DNA from: Molanna angustata
Lineage: Eukaryota > Arthropoda > Insecta > Trichoptera > Molannidae
Assembly: GCA_963576475.1 (NCBI GenBank)
Contig: OY754982.1
Location: 2,809,909-2,873,908, forward strand
Direction of reading: 5' to 3'
Length of the DNA stretch: 64,000 bases
Of this stretch, positions 31,567 through 42,179 are shown piece after piece (within the stretch, counting starts at the first letter, position 1; every line of letters begins with the position of its first letter). The translations under genes were made by a program, and so were the position numbers. The notes below the pieces were generated by a model that did no database searches, was not told the origin of the DNA, and was given only the letters and a program-made list of their open reading frames with translations.

Positions 31567-34500
31567 TTACAGAAGGATATTATTTTTAACAATAAATTTT
31601 ATTAGCTTACGATACACATTATTTTTTTTGAGAGCTAGGAGGTGAGCAACATTAAAAGGTCTAGAGATTTCACTAAATTCGTTGTAAAGATTACGAGAAG
31701 ACTGGATTGGGCACGAAAAGAACAGATGATCCAACGTTTCTATGTCGGTATTGCATTCACATACATCACTATCGACTATTTTAATTTTATTTAAATGACT
31801 TGCAATTAGACAGTGACCAATTCTCATGCGACAAATTATTGAAATTTCTTTTTTTGAAAATTTAACATCGTTGTACCAAGGTCTTCTTGGAATGATATTG
31901 TTTTGAATAGATTTGTAAAATGATCCTTTGGTTTCAGACAGCCAATCAGAGTTCCATTGATTCCATATTGAGTTTTTTAAAGAGCGAATCAGATCAGAAT
32001 TAGGTAAAGAAAATGATTTTGCTACAACGCCTGAAGAAACTGCAGACTTAGCATCAGTATCGGCAATTTCGTTACCAATAATACCTACATGAGCAGGGAT
32101 CCAAGCAATCGAAATATTTTTGTCATTTTTCAAGGATGATAATAAAGACTTAATTGAGCATATTAAATCGTTATCTGGAACTTTGGAGACATTATTTTTA
32201 ATGAGTTTAATAGCACTGAGTGAATCTGTTAGTATTAAAATATCAGGAGAATATAAGTTTTGGGAGATAACAAGGGCTTCTTTTATAGCAAAGCATTCTG
32301 CGGTAAAGACGGACGTTTCTGGTGGCAATTTAAATTTATAAGATTTATTGAGTGAAGGAATAGAAATGGCAGCTCCAGAATATCCATTTGATTCGAGTTT
32401 GGAACCGTCTGTGTATAAGCAAATAGCTGATGGCCAATGTGAGGAAATTATGTTTTTAAACATTTTATTAATATTATTTGAATCACAATGTGACGATTTG
32501 TCTAAACCTATGTTTTCAAATGAATTAATAGGCACAGTTATTGCCTTATATGATAATTGATAATATGGCAGGATTGGTGAAAAGGTAAACGGAGGAATTT
32601 TAGAAGAAAGTGAAAAATAACTTTTACATAAAAGAGGGGGGGATTTATTTTTCCAAAAGTTATTCGACTGAGTAATTGAATGGAGTGTAGCCAATTTATT
32701 AGGGAGAGGGTGGGTACTCAAACGAAGTCTTTTAGAAATGAATTTATCTGATAACAGTTGTCTTCTGAGGGAAAGTGGCATATCAGAATTTTCAATTTGA
32801 AGAGAGTTAATGGGCGAGGAGGACATAGCACCAATTATTAATCGTAAGCATTTTGACTGTAATTTTTCAAGATTTAATTTGAGATATATTGGTAGAGGAT
32901 CCCATAAAAAACTGCCGTAGTCCATGTGACTACGGATGAGAGTATTGTAAAGAAGTTTCATTGTAGATGGATGAGCACCCCACCACACCTTTGTAACTGC
33001 ACGAAGAACATTTATGTTTCGTTCACATTTAGAAATAATAAAATCAATGTGAGGTTTCCATGATAATTTACGATGGAGGATTATACCAAGAAATTTAACA
33101 GTCTCAAAAATTGGAATCGGTATACGGTCAATTTGGATAGATATATTAGGTATTTTATGTTTTTTGGAGAAGACCACAACTTGACTTTTATGCGGAGCAA
33201 GTTCAAGACCATTTATATTAAGCCATACATTAAGACACTTAAGGGCAATGTTAAAATTCTTTACAGCTGTATCAATTTTTTTCATAGAAAGATATAAAAC
33301 AACATCATCAGCATACATTAGAATAGAACAGAGGCCTTCAACACATATGTGTATGTCATGGCAATATATGTTAAAGAGGATGGGACTTAAAACTGACCCT
33401 TGAGGTAAACCTTTCCAAATAGTACGGATTTTGTCTTCGTTGGAGTTCAGAATTTTTATTATTCTTTCTGAAAAAATATTGTGTATGAGTTGGGATATTT
33501 TTCTAGGAATTCCAATTTTAAACAATTTTTCTTGGAGTAAAAAAAGATTGACATTATCATATGCACTAGTTATATCCAAAAATGCAGCTAAAGTAAACTG
33601 TTGTTTTGTGTATGCAATTTGGATGTCAGTAGTCAAAATACTGATATTATCCAAACAGGATTTAGATTTTCGGAAGCCAAACTGAATTGGAGAAAGCAAC
33701 ATTTTACTTTCCACAAACCAGTCTATTCTGTTTTTAATCAAATGTTCTAGTAATTTTAGAAAACATGATGACAAAGCAATAGGGCGATAGGAAGACCCTA
33801 TTGTTGGGTCTTTACCAGGCTTAAGAATGGGCAGAATTAAGTGAGTTTTCCAGGATTTAGGTATATAGCCAGATTGAAATATGAAATTATAAATATCTAA
33901 AAGGAAAGATTTGAATTTGAGGGGAGAGTGTTGAATAAAAGAATAAGGGATGTTATCGATTCCAGGGGTATTACTGTGAACTGTTTTAAGAGGAATTAGC
34001 AATTCTTCCATAGTAAAAGGGGCACAAAACCAGGAGGAAGAAGGCTCTATGCTCGCATAATATTTAATTTCGTTTAAATTAGGGGCATAAGGAGGGGCCA
34101 GTCTATCTAAGAATGACTCAATCCAGGTGTTCGTACAAGCATGTTGAATTTTAGAAGAATAAGCCGATCTAAATCAGCGGATTTTTTCCCAGACATATGA
34201 AATGGGAGAATCTGGTGAGAGGGAATTGCAAAAGTCAATCCACCCTTTTCGTTTTTTCTTACGAAGAAATAACTTTACTTTCGCTTGGATCATCTTAACC
34301 GCCAAATAATTATCTAGGGACATGTTTTTCCTATATTTATGCATAGCCTCTTTTCTTAATTTTATAATATTGGAGCATTCTTCATCCCACCATGGAGCTT
34401 GTGGGGTATGCCTGGAGAATTTTTTGCATAAGGGAATGGCTGAGTCGGCCGCAATTTCTAAAGTATGTATCAGATTGGACAATGCAATGGGAATCTGAGA

Positions 34501-35295
34501 GATATCAGAAAGTGAGTTAAGAGGAATAATCGAATCTAATTTTGATTCTATTAACTGAGAAAATTTTGACCAATTTGCTTTGTTCAGATCATGTTTTTTA
34601 CGGGTATACAAAGGTTCTCGTGGATTTGAAAGAGATGAATTTAAAATAATGGGGTAATGATCGCTAGATAATGAGTCATAAATGATAGTCCATGCAGTGG
34701 AAGATGCTAAGTTAGTAGTACAAATTGAAAGATCAACTGCACTGAGATTTTGATTAGGGTTGCTCAATCTTGTGTGAGACCCATCGTTCATGATACATAA
34801 ATTATTGTCATCAATAAAATTTAATATTGATATTCCATTTGAGTCTGAAATAGAACATCCCCATGAGGTGGAATGGGCATTGAAATCGCCAAGGATATAA
34901 AAATCTGATGAGAGAGATGATATAACTGCATTCCAATAATTTACATCAAAATGAGTTTTAGGTGGAATATAGACGGATAAGAAAGATATATTATTATGAG
35001 TAATACCAACAACTTGATAAGAAGGGTGGGGATTTAAATTAATCTTATTAAAAGAAAGAGAAGATTTGATAAGAACGGCGGATCCTCCGTAAGAATCGGA
35101 TCGATCATCGCGGATGCAAGAGAATCCAGGGAATTTATAATGAATACCTGGAGTGAACCAAGTCTCCGAGATTGCTGCAATAGAAATATTATATTTCGTT
35201 AATAAATATAAAATATCTGATTTATTACTCACTGCGCTTCTACAGTTCCACTGTAAAATGTTTAAAGGATTATGGGTTTTGTGATTTCGAACCAT
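31567..35295 (-). pseudogene. I-type LINE ORF2: endonuclease, RT, RNase H, one stop
   Basis: A single frame of 1,242 codons interrupted only by a TGA at 34174-34176 (codon 374). The first part is the apurinic-type endonuclease (LQWNCRS, ISETWF, GDFNAH, SDHYPII). Beyond the stop the frame stays open through the reverse transcriptase (SYRPIALSS, AFLDITSAYDNV, GLPQGSVLSP, YADDVV) and the RNase H (YTDGSK, TAECFAIKEAL, LTDSLSAI, IPAHVGIIGNEIADT). It ends with a CRMRIGHC segment and a C-x-C...H...C zinc-binding tail. Residues around the stop are a likely tryptophan codon changed to TGA, but that is inference. Translation would give only the endonuclease. The start ATG lies 26 bp inside the ORF1 end, as is common for this group. 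Confidence 0.95.
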
Positions 35296-36625
35296 TTTTT
35301 AAAAAATAATTTAAAAGCGGGATAAGATTGGCAACGTTGGACGGTAAATTAAAATTTGATTTAGAAATTAAACTAATAAGAATTTGCGTAATTAAATATA
35401 CAACAGAATGGGTATCATCTTGGAAAATATTTTCTTGGACTTCATTAGATGCAGAAGCAGTTGACTGGCTTAAAACAGCGCATCCATTTGTAGGATGGCT
35501 AGCTTCACCATTTGAATACGACATGCACTTGTTTATTTCTTTAATATTAATATGAGGAATTGTCTGTTTTTGAGTTTCCGATGACATTTTAGTGTATATT
35601 GTTTTTTTAAAACTTTGATTATTGTTCAATTGGTTATTAGTTACTTCAGAATAGCTTTTCACAGAAGTTGGGAAGAGTTGAGATGCTTGCAGATATGATA
35701 TATTTTTTGTAGCCATTGAATGTTTAATATTTTTTTGCCGAGTGAATTCCGGGCACATTGGGCTTGTAGCTGAATGAGATCCTGAACAGTTTATACACTT
35801 TAAAAAGTCCACCACTTGGCAAACTTCTCCAAGGTGACTATCTCCACATTTGAAGCAGCGAATAATAGAACGATACTGAATCTTCGTGTGACCAAAGCGA
35901 CAACAGCGGAAACATTGTATTGTTGGAAATATATAAGTTTCAACTTTCAGAGAGTTATAAAAAAGGTAAACATACTCTGGGAGATTTTGTCCTTCGAACG
36001 TTAAGACAACAGATTGCGATGGTTTCCACATTGTTTCTCCTGATGATTTATCTTTAAAATTGAGGCGTCTTGCTTTTAAAATCTTCCCAATATGGTTTGG
36101 TACTGCACAATTTTCTATAATATCGTCAATCGAAAAGTCTGTTGAAATACCACGAATCAAACCCATTTTTGTCACCTTGAATCTAGGTATATAGGCCTTT
36201 AAATTATTTATTTTTAAAAAAATGGCTGTCGTGAATTGATTCGCACTCTTAGCATCTTTGAAAGACATTGAGATTTTATTTCTCCCTTCTGATTTTACTC
36301 CACCCGGAGAAATATTTTTAATGTTATGTTTAATAAGGATATTACCAATTTTCATTGGGTGAATATTCTTGCTAGAGTCAATATCTTGAACGAAAACAAT
36401 GTAAGGCCCAGGCGAATTTTCCAGGTATTGGTTTTCAATTTCACTATGAGTATTGTACAATTTTTCCGGAGAACTATTTAAATTTGGAGCTTTAGACGGA
36501 TGGATAATGTCAGAATTATTTGTGTTAGGTCTCTTGTTGTTTTGTTTAGGTGGCGTTGATATGTCAGATTTTTTAACACTTGGACTTGGTCCCGGATCAG
36601 GTGGAATATCCAAATCCATATTCAT
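35270..36625 (-). CDS. I-type LINE ORF1, Gag-like RNA-binding protein
   Basis: 451 codons. The N-terminal 75 residues are proline/asparagine-rich and probably disordered. A conserved central part spans about residues 75-235. Three cysteine/histidine knuckles follow: C238-C241-H246 with tyrosine at 251 where cysteine is expected, C257-C260-H264-C269, and C277-C280-H284-C291. A serine/asparagine-rich C-terminal region follows. Proteins of this type coat the element RNA into the particle that carries ORF2. The frame is unbroken. The tyrosine in knuckle one (TAT for TGT) could weaken RNA binding. Start chosen at the first ATG after the leader. Confidence 0.93.
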   Translation of the reverse strand: MNMDLDIPPDPGPSPSVKKSDISTPPKQNNKRPNTNNSDIIHPSKAPNLNSSPEKLYNTHSEIENQYLENSPGPYIVFVQDIDSSKNIHPMKIGNILIKHNIKNISPGGVKSEGRNKISMSFKDAKSANQFTTAIFLKINNLKAYIPRFKVTKMGLIRGISTDFSIDDIIENCAVPNHIGKILKARRLNFKDKSSGETMWKPSQSVVLTFEGQNLPEYVYLFYNSLKVETYIFPTIQCFRCCRFGHTKIQYRSIIRCFKCGDSHLGEVCQVVDFLKCINCSGSHSATSPMCPEFTRQKNIKHSMATKNISYLQASQLFPTSVKSYSEVTNNQLNNNQSFKKTIYTKMSSETQKQTIPHINIKEINKCMSYSNGEASHPTNGCAVLSQSTASASNEVQENIFQDDTHSVVYLITQILISLISKSNFNLPSNVANLIPLLNYFLKNGSKSQNP

Positions 36626-36787
36626 GGATAATGAACGGATACAAAATAAAACTCACAATAATGAAATTAGTGCACAATAAATATAAAATACACTTATATT
36701 TTAGTAAAAAACAATATTTTTTTCAGAGCGAATATAAACACAATGTTGTTGACAACTCGGTTGCTATGCGACCCTAATACATTATTT

Positions 36788-36984
36788 GCTTGCCTTAATC
36801 TTAAAAACGAATAAATAAGTACTCGACTATAATCCAATCGTAATCTTTCTCTTCATTTAATCACGGAAATTTGTTAATATCAACATTTAGTATGAAATAG
36901 TAATTAATTGTTGTATGAATGGATATTAATATTCTATTAATTTAACCTCAAAGATTGCTAAAGTCTGAAGCTGTTTTTACTGTT
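36788..36984. repeat. Old dispersed repeat E fragment
   Basis: Shares word order with about 2395-2550 (ATAATC/AATCTTTCTCTTC, TTTGTTAATATCAA, CTCAAAGATTGCTAAAGTCTGAA). Divergence is high and no function can be given. Confidence 0.35.
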
Positions 36985-37390
36985 ATCAACTTCATGAGTA
37001 GCCCTGCTGAGGAGAGTTCAACTCAAGAAGGTAGACCGTGAAAACGGGGTATTGGACATTCTCGAACCTAAAATAAATGTCTAGCGCGTCTCTGATTGAA
37101 CACCCAAACGTAACGTGATCCGACGTTTCCTCATCCAATCCACATTCGCAGAACGGGGACTCCACCATTCAGAGACGGAACAGATGACTATCCAGATGTT
37201 TTTAAAATTCATGCAGATGTTAGGCCTTAGAGGCCACGTTAAAAGTACCAAGTCCTGTTGAAGAATTTGGGTAAACCGTAATTCAATAGTGGAAAAGTCT
37301 CGTCTCGAGATGATCAAAGAAACATGGTCGTTTAATAAGAAGTTGAAGAAAACATGTGTACCATCCTTGTTGTTTTTACCTTTGAAATAA
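36985..37390 (-). pseudogene. LINE C-terminal zinc-finger fragment, I/LOA-like
   Basis: Minus strand: LRFTQILQQDLVLLTWPLRP, NFKNIWIVICSVSEWWSP, then in the adjacent frame FCECGLDEETSDHVTFGCS and a stop. The C-x-C-G...EET-x-x-H-V-x-F-x-C box is the zinc-binding C-terminal domain of RNase H-bearing or LOA-like LINEs. One frameshift lies near 37160. It belongs to a different family from the adjacent full-length I element. Confidence 0.8.
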
Positions 37391-37763
37391 AACATGGACA
37401 CTTACAGCTGTTGTCGTACCAAACAACAGAGTAAATACAAAACGGAATAATAGGGGTTGTGACCAACACTATAATATTTCACAGTATAATTGGGGTACAT
37501 TTCTTTTTCTTGAAATTCCTAAATGCATATTTATGAAGTTCAGTTTCTGATTGTTTAAACTTCATTGTTTTAAATAAATGAAAAAAAACTCACTTTCTAA
37601 ACAAGAGAACAATTGAAGGCATAGATGAAATCATAGAGAAGAAACGGATATATTTTTAGAGAAAAAAGGCTCTAAGTTAATGTACTTCACACTACTCATG
37701 TCAAATTATATGACGATGTATGTTTGTAGTTTGAACTGTTCTGTAAATATGGCGTAAAATTTT

Positions 37764-38225
37764 ACAATACACACAAAAACATCATGACAAAATTCAAAAA
37801 TACAAAAACATCGTGACGACACTAAATAAGAAACAAAAACATCATAGCCAAACTAAAATCATGATGAAACTCAAAAAACATGAAAAATCTCAACAAAACA
37901 AAAAAAAAACACCATGACGAGTCTCAAAAATACAAAAATTTTATGTTGAAACTAAAAAAACATAAAAACATCACGACGAAACTTAAAAAATACAAAAACA
38001 TCATGACGAAACTTAAAAAATACAAAAACATCATGGGCAACCAAAAAAAAACACTATTATCACAATGAAACTAAAAAAAACATGACGAAACTAAAAAAAA
38101 ATACCTATGACAAAACTAAAAAAATACAAAAATATCACGATGAAATTCAAAAAACACAAAAACAGCACGACAAATCTCAAAAAATACAAAAACACCATGT
38201 CAATACTCAATAAACACAATAATAT
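37764..38225 (+). repeat. Degenerate 30-bp tandem array
   Basis: Units of the type AAAATACAAAAACATCATGA plus CGAAACTTA, about 15 copies with many A-run length changes. The ACATCATGACGAAACT core matches the ATCACGACGAAACTC core of repeat family B, so the array looks like local amplification of that segment. Lysine/asparagine-rich frames here are artefacts. Confidence 0.85.
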
Positions 38226-38347
38226 GACCAATTCCTGATCCCACACTTATGTATGTATATTTACTACATTTTTTCATAATGAAATTCGTCATTATTGTGC
38301 TTTTGTTATGTAGGTACTCTCGACATGAAACCTGTTGAAAAATTATC

Positions 38348-38503
38348 CAACTGTCGATTTGTTCAGGAGAACTTTGTTCTCTTAACATATCGACAATGTA
38401 TCAAGCCAGAATACGCGAGAATTGTATGGAGAGGTCTACTTTTTTCACGGCTTTTCCAACTTTGAAGTCAAAAAACACCAACTTAGAGGCTTCGCAGCAT
38501 ATA
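38348..38503 (-). repeat. Family A right end, interrupted by Tc1
   Basis: Reverse complement of 63455-63610: TCCAACTGTCGATTTGTTC, GAGAACTTTGTTCTC-like hairpin, GAGGCTTCGCAGCATA. It breaks exactly at the TA where the Tc1 element starts. The family A left end resumes, in the same orientation, at 40001-40098. Confidence 0.9.
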
Positions 38504-38705
38504 CAGACGGTGGCCAAATTAATACAATCAAATGAATTTATAGCAGTTTTTAGACTTCGAATCATTGAAAATTATTATTTTTTTATTTTATTTCGATCTT
38601 TCTAGAATATTATGGGAGATTTAATATATTTTTATAAAATAAAATGCATTTACTATGAATATATAATAGTTTATTGATAATAAAATACGTTTTATGGTAA
38701 AATGA

Positions 38706-39822
38706 TCAATATTTAGTAAATCCTCCCTTAGCTTTAATTACTGCTGATATTCTTCTGGGCATGCTGGAGATACATTTAATTGAGATATTTTTTAATTCTG
38801 GTGTGTTGTGCCATGCCTCAATTATGTTTTCTATTAGTTGTCTTTTGTTGGTGATGACACCTTTTTTTACAATTGCCCTTTTCAGAGCCTCCCAAACGTT
38901 TTCAATTGGATTTAGATCCGGTGAATTTCCTGGCCAATCTAATACCTTTATTTTTTCTCCTTCTAGAAATTTAGTAACGGTTTTCGCTTTGTGGCAGGGT
39001 GCAGAATCATGCATAAATACATATTTTCCATTTGGAAACCATTCGGCCACTTGAGGCTTTAGTCTCCCTTTTAAAACTTCTATATACTGGTCCTGGCGCA
39101 TTGTGCCATTCACAATATACAGCCTTCCCATACCCATCCCACTAATCACTGACCAGATCATTATTGACTGAGGGTGCTTCACTCTTTGGACCACACATTC
39201 CTCATTATATTTTTCACCTGGCCTTCTTCTCACATATTGAGTTTTGTCCTGCAGTATTTGGATTGAGGATTCATCAGAAAAACAAACCTGAAAGAACACG
39301 AGAAGTTTTCACTAGTCAATTTTATTTAATACAGAAAGTTTCATAAAAACTTATTTTACATTCTAATACCTTGCTCCAATCGTCTTCGTTCCAATTTTGG
39401 TGTTTTAGTGCCCATTCTAGTCGCTTTTTACGCATTTCAGGTGTTAGTTTTGGCTTTTTCACTGGGCGATAACATTTGAGGTCCATTTCCACCAATCTTC
39501 GTCTCAATGTACGATCAGATATATTGACTCCTGTGGTCTGCAAAATAGATTTTATTACTTTTCGAGGCTTCTGTCTATTTTCTAGAGCAACATTTCTGAT
39601 TTTTCTTTCTGTTCGCGGAGTAGTAATGCGCTTTCGTCCACATTTTCCTATTCGAGATGGTTCAAGGGGTACATTTCCTTTCATTTGCCTACTTATTTTG
39701 TGCACAGAATATTGAGAAACATTGGTAAGTGTGGCAATTTCTCGTTGACTGTATTCACAGTGACCAAGAAGGGTTGCAATTTTAGATTTTTTTCTTGGAG
39801 TGAGGTCACAAGATCTTCCCAT
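38706..39822 (-). CDS. Tc1 DD34E transposase with 82-bp intron
   Basis: Two exons on the minus strand, 39822-39370 and 39287-38706, give 344 residues without a stop; Tc1 transposases are usually about 340. Exon 1 holds the paired-like helix-turn-helix DNA-binding half (LTPRKKSKIATLL, EYSQREIATLTNVS, then a GRKR segment). Exon 2 starts inside the catalytic domain. Catalytic residues are D156 (FSDES), D245 (HDSAP) and E280 (NPIEN), with 34 residues between the last two. The gap 39369-39288 reads GTATTAG at its 5' end and TTCTTTCAG at its 3' end, and its removal restores the usual WSKVCFSDES junction; without splicing the frame stops early. The enzyme would cut and paste Tc1 DNA at TA in the nucleus. 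The start ATG begins MGRSCDLT. Confidence 0.92.
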
Positions 39823-39957
39823 TTCTAAAATAAACCAAAAAATTCTGAAATTCAGCATACATTTAGAAAATAATTTGTCAAAATCGTAATAATTTGATAA
39901 GTAGTATAATTGTGATAAATATTTAGTAATAAATATTAGGTTTACCTGTTATTTAAA

Positions 39958-40000
39958 AAAAATGTAAGAAACACTCAAACTTTGAATGTTTCTTACATTT
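39958..40000. other. 15-bp palindrome at the Tc1/family A junction
   Basis: AAAATGTAAGAAACA and TGTTTCTTACATTTT flank a 13-nt spacer exactly where Tc1 sequence gives way to family A. It marks the deletion junction rather than a normal element end. Confidence 0.75.
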
Positions 40001-40165
40001 TGTATTTATGGGTTTATAGTTTGGTACATATTCTTCAACTATACATACTATCGCTATCGACAGTTGGATCTCATGTGTTACATGCAACTAGTTATAAAAA
40101 AATACTCTTAAAAATGTAGAATCATAACTCTTCACGATTCCATAGTAATGGAGAGTAAAACAAAA
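40001..40165 (-). repeat. Family A left end, then family B right-end scrap
   Basis: 40001-40098 is the inverse of 62910-63000 (CTATCGCTATCGACAGTTGG, CATGTGTTACATGCAACTAG). From 40100 a plus-strand family B right end follows (CTCTTAAAAATGTAG, GGAGAGTAAAAC). The two repeat families are therefore joined at the CTAGTT boundary. Confidence 0.75.
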
Positions 40166-40958
40166 AAAAAGAATTGCGAGCGGAAGAAATCAGTGGAGTT
40201 CCTTCGTCAGTTAATTTGGCACGGTTGGCATGTGTGCGAAACTGACAATAAATTTATCGTCTGGTACGTGAAGTACATACCTACAACATAGACAAGACGA
40301 CAGATATTGCTTATTGTGCGAATTCTGCTGAGCTGTTCACTGAGCGAAAAGTATTGCCATATTATGAACTAGATATTTCTAGGGTTGCTATAACTTCCGG
40401 GAACTAATTCGGGACGTTTTGGAATTTTTAACGCCCAAAACGCATTAAAATACTCCACGCCAAAGCGCAGCGTCTCAACTATACAGAAGTTAAGGTTAAG
40501 ACTAGGTGGCATTCGGAAAATAAGTCAAAAAATATATCCCACGAAATCTCAAAAGAAGAAACAAAACAAAACATGTAGCCTCCCAATGGCAATAATTCTT
40601 ATTTCTAACTGCTTCTCGAGCAACTAACAGGCGCTTATTTATGAAACATGTTAATAATAATATTTGGATAATTTGTATTGCACCGTTTTTGTGAATATCT
40701 CACCTCAAGAACGCTGAAAATTGATTACGTTGTATTATTTTGGCTCTGGTAAGATTTGCGAAAAAGGTGCGTTTTTTAGTTTTTTCTGAACGAATAAATA
40801 TTTTCGGCTTGTCTGAGGGTGTGTGGGAGCTTATTCCATGCATTTTCAGTCATACCACAGCAAACTCACGATCACCGAAAATAGTTGTGTGAACCCTGTT
40901 TATTTCAACTAATTTCCCAACCATAGATGAAGAAGCAGAACGATTTAATGATTGTCTG

Positions 40959-41153
40959 TCATTTTATTGAAAGCGGAATGCACATTTCGGAGAAGTAAGT
41001 AAGACAAAGCTTATATTCAATTCTTTCGGGGACTTTGAGCCAATGTAGATTGCGAAGATGGTGAGAGATGTGAGAAAATTTGGAGCCTCTAGTGATGAGC
41101 CTGGGTGCAGCATTGAAAACTGACTGAATTTTATTAATTTCTTTCTTTAGCAA
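40959..41153 (-). pseudogene. CR1/L2-type LINE fragment
   Basis: A minus frame reads IQSVFNAAPRLITRGSKFSH, ISHHLRNLHWLKVPERIEYK, LCLTYF. The N-A-A-x-R-L...H-I...L-H-W-L-x-V-x-x-R-I-x-Y-K series is the well-known segment after the reverse transcriptase in CR1/L2-group LINEs. No catalytic domain remains. A similar fragment lies at 45065-45268. Confidence 0.85.
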
Positions 41154-41228
41154 ATTCGCATATACATATTATACCGATATAGTAATCCAAACGGAAGACA
41201 ACAAAGGCGCTAACCAACACGTACCAAA

Positions 41229-41325
41229 CAACATGTTGACACATTTTGGAGACTTGAATCGTTTGTCGTCTCACAGATCCAGACTGAAAACCCAATTAAA
41301 CTGTGTCTCCACCGGGAATCGAATT
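41229..41325 (-). mobile_element. SINE-2 body fragment
   Basis: CACATTTTGGAGACTTGAAT, CTCACAGATCCAGACTG and TGTGTCTCCACCGGGAATCG match the body and B-box end of SINE-2. The tRNA 5' half and the tail are missing. Confidence 0.8.
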
Positions 41326-41537
41326 TGTATCAGAACATTGGGATTTGAAACCATATCGCTGTCAGAAAAAGGTCCACAAACTAAAACGTCAGCCATCTTT
41401 CCACAGCTGTATATGATCCTCGACCTACATAGTTTCTCCATTTTACTATATCATGAACACTCTGTATAGATAGCGACAAATATTTTTTGATTATGTTACG
41501 TGTCGCTTGAGTTTTTTATTTGCATAATGGACACTAT

Positions 41538-42179
41538 GGTCCGAATGCAGAGTCCGACCTAAATACTAAATTCCATGTTTTCATTGCAGAGTCGCTCACT
41601 TGAGCTAGGTGATCACGTGGCTTCCTAACTGAGGGATGCTACGAAGTATTTGTATGATAATAGCAAAGCAGAGACATAATCTTAATACTCAACGCATGCG
41701 CGTTGGCGTAAACTAAAATTTGCGAATTGTCAAAAAGTAAGATTGATCGCGAGAAACCTTACGAGTAGTTTAATACTAAAATACGAGAATTTTTCGATGG
41801 ATGATGATTTTAGCAACTTCGTTGAATATGTATTTGGTAATTATGTCAAATCAAATCTCACACAGAGTATTCAGCGATCTATACGAGATAACGATGAAGT
41901 TCGCTGGAATTTTAGAAGAATCGTGACATCGAGCTGTCAGTGTGATCTTGGTTACAAGTATTAATATTATGAAAAAAAAACATTTTTAACGTCAGTATAA
42001 GCTCATAGAAAACTATTTATCTGTTTTCTGAGTACATAATAATGTGAAATTCTACGCCATCGACCTTAAGTGTTTAGTTAGTGAAGTCTCTGCAACGCAA
42101 TTCCTAACTTAAGAATACTAAATACTCCAGTGAGGTTAGGAGTTAGTATATAATAACCTAGGACTGTGCATTCGGGCCT
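41538..42179 (+). mobile_element. Harbinger-like internal-deletion element, 642 bp
   Basis: GGTCCGAATGCAGAGTCC at the left is the inverse of GGACTGTGCATTCGGGCC at the right (16 of 18). TAT repeats outside both ends (41535-41537 and 42180-42182). GGGCC-type ends with a 3-bp T/A-rich duplication suit PIF/Harbinger. Only one short acidic frame is left inside, so it is non-autonomous. Confidence 0.7.
41797..41964 (+). CDS. Short acidic frame in the Harbinger-like element
   Basis: 55 residues starting MDDDFSNFVEYVFGNY and containing IRDNDEVRWNFRRI. I do not recognise it. Given its position just inside a Harbinger-like end, it could be the first-exon remnant of a Harbinger protein, but that is inference. 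No domain, signal peptide or membrane segment is visible. Confidence 0.35.
   Translation: MDDDFSNFVEYVFGNYVKSNLTQSIQRSIRDNDEVRWNFRRIVTSSCQCDLGYKY

Larger units (their letters stand above)
31393..36774 (-). mobile_element. Full-length I-type LINE, 5.4 kb
   Basis: TAATACATTATTT occurs at 31380-31392 and at 36775-36787, a 13-bp target-site duplication. On the minus strand the element starts GGGTCGCATAGCAACC, has a 5' leader of about 150 bp, ORF1, ORF2 with a 26-bp overlap, and a 3' untranslated region ending in an A-rich tail. The order of endonuclease, reverse transcriptase and RNase H places it in the I group (I/Nimb/LOA-like); Jockey elements lack the RNase H. The only obvious lesions are one in-frame TGA in ORF2 and one altered zinc-knuckle residue in ORF1. 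It inserted one base inside the TTAA of the neighbouring foldback element. Confidence 0.95.
38504..40000 (-). mobile_element. Tc1-type element, distal end missing
   Basis: The 3' end starts CAGACGGTGGCCAAATTAAT immediately after TA (38502-38503), a standard Tc1 end and target. Inside lies one complete transposase gene. At the opposite side no inverse of that end is found; instead a short palindrome (39958-40000) abuts family A left-end sequence. The middle of family A is also missing, so one deletion seems to have removed the distal terminal repeat and part of the host repeat. The copy cannot be mobilised as it stands. Confidence 0.88.

Noticed and set aside
37880..38068. Lysine/asparagine-rich 62-codon frame
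   Set aside because: It comes from the degenerate tandem array derived from a family B segment.
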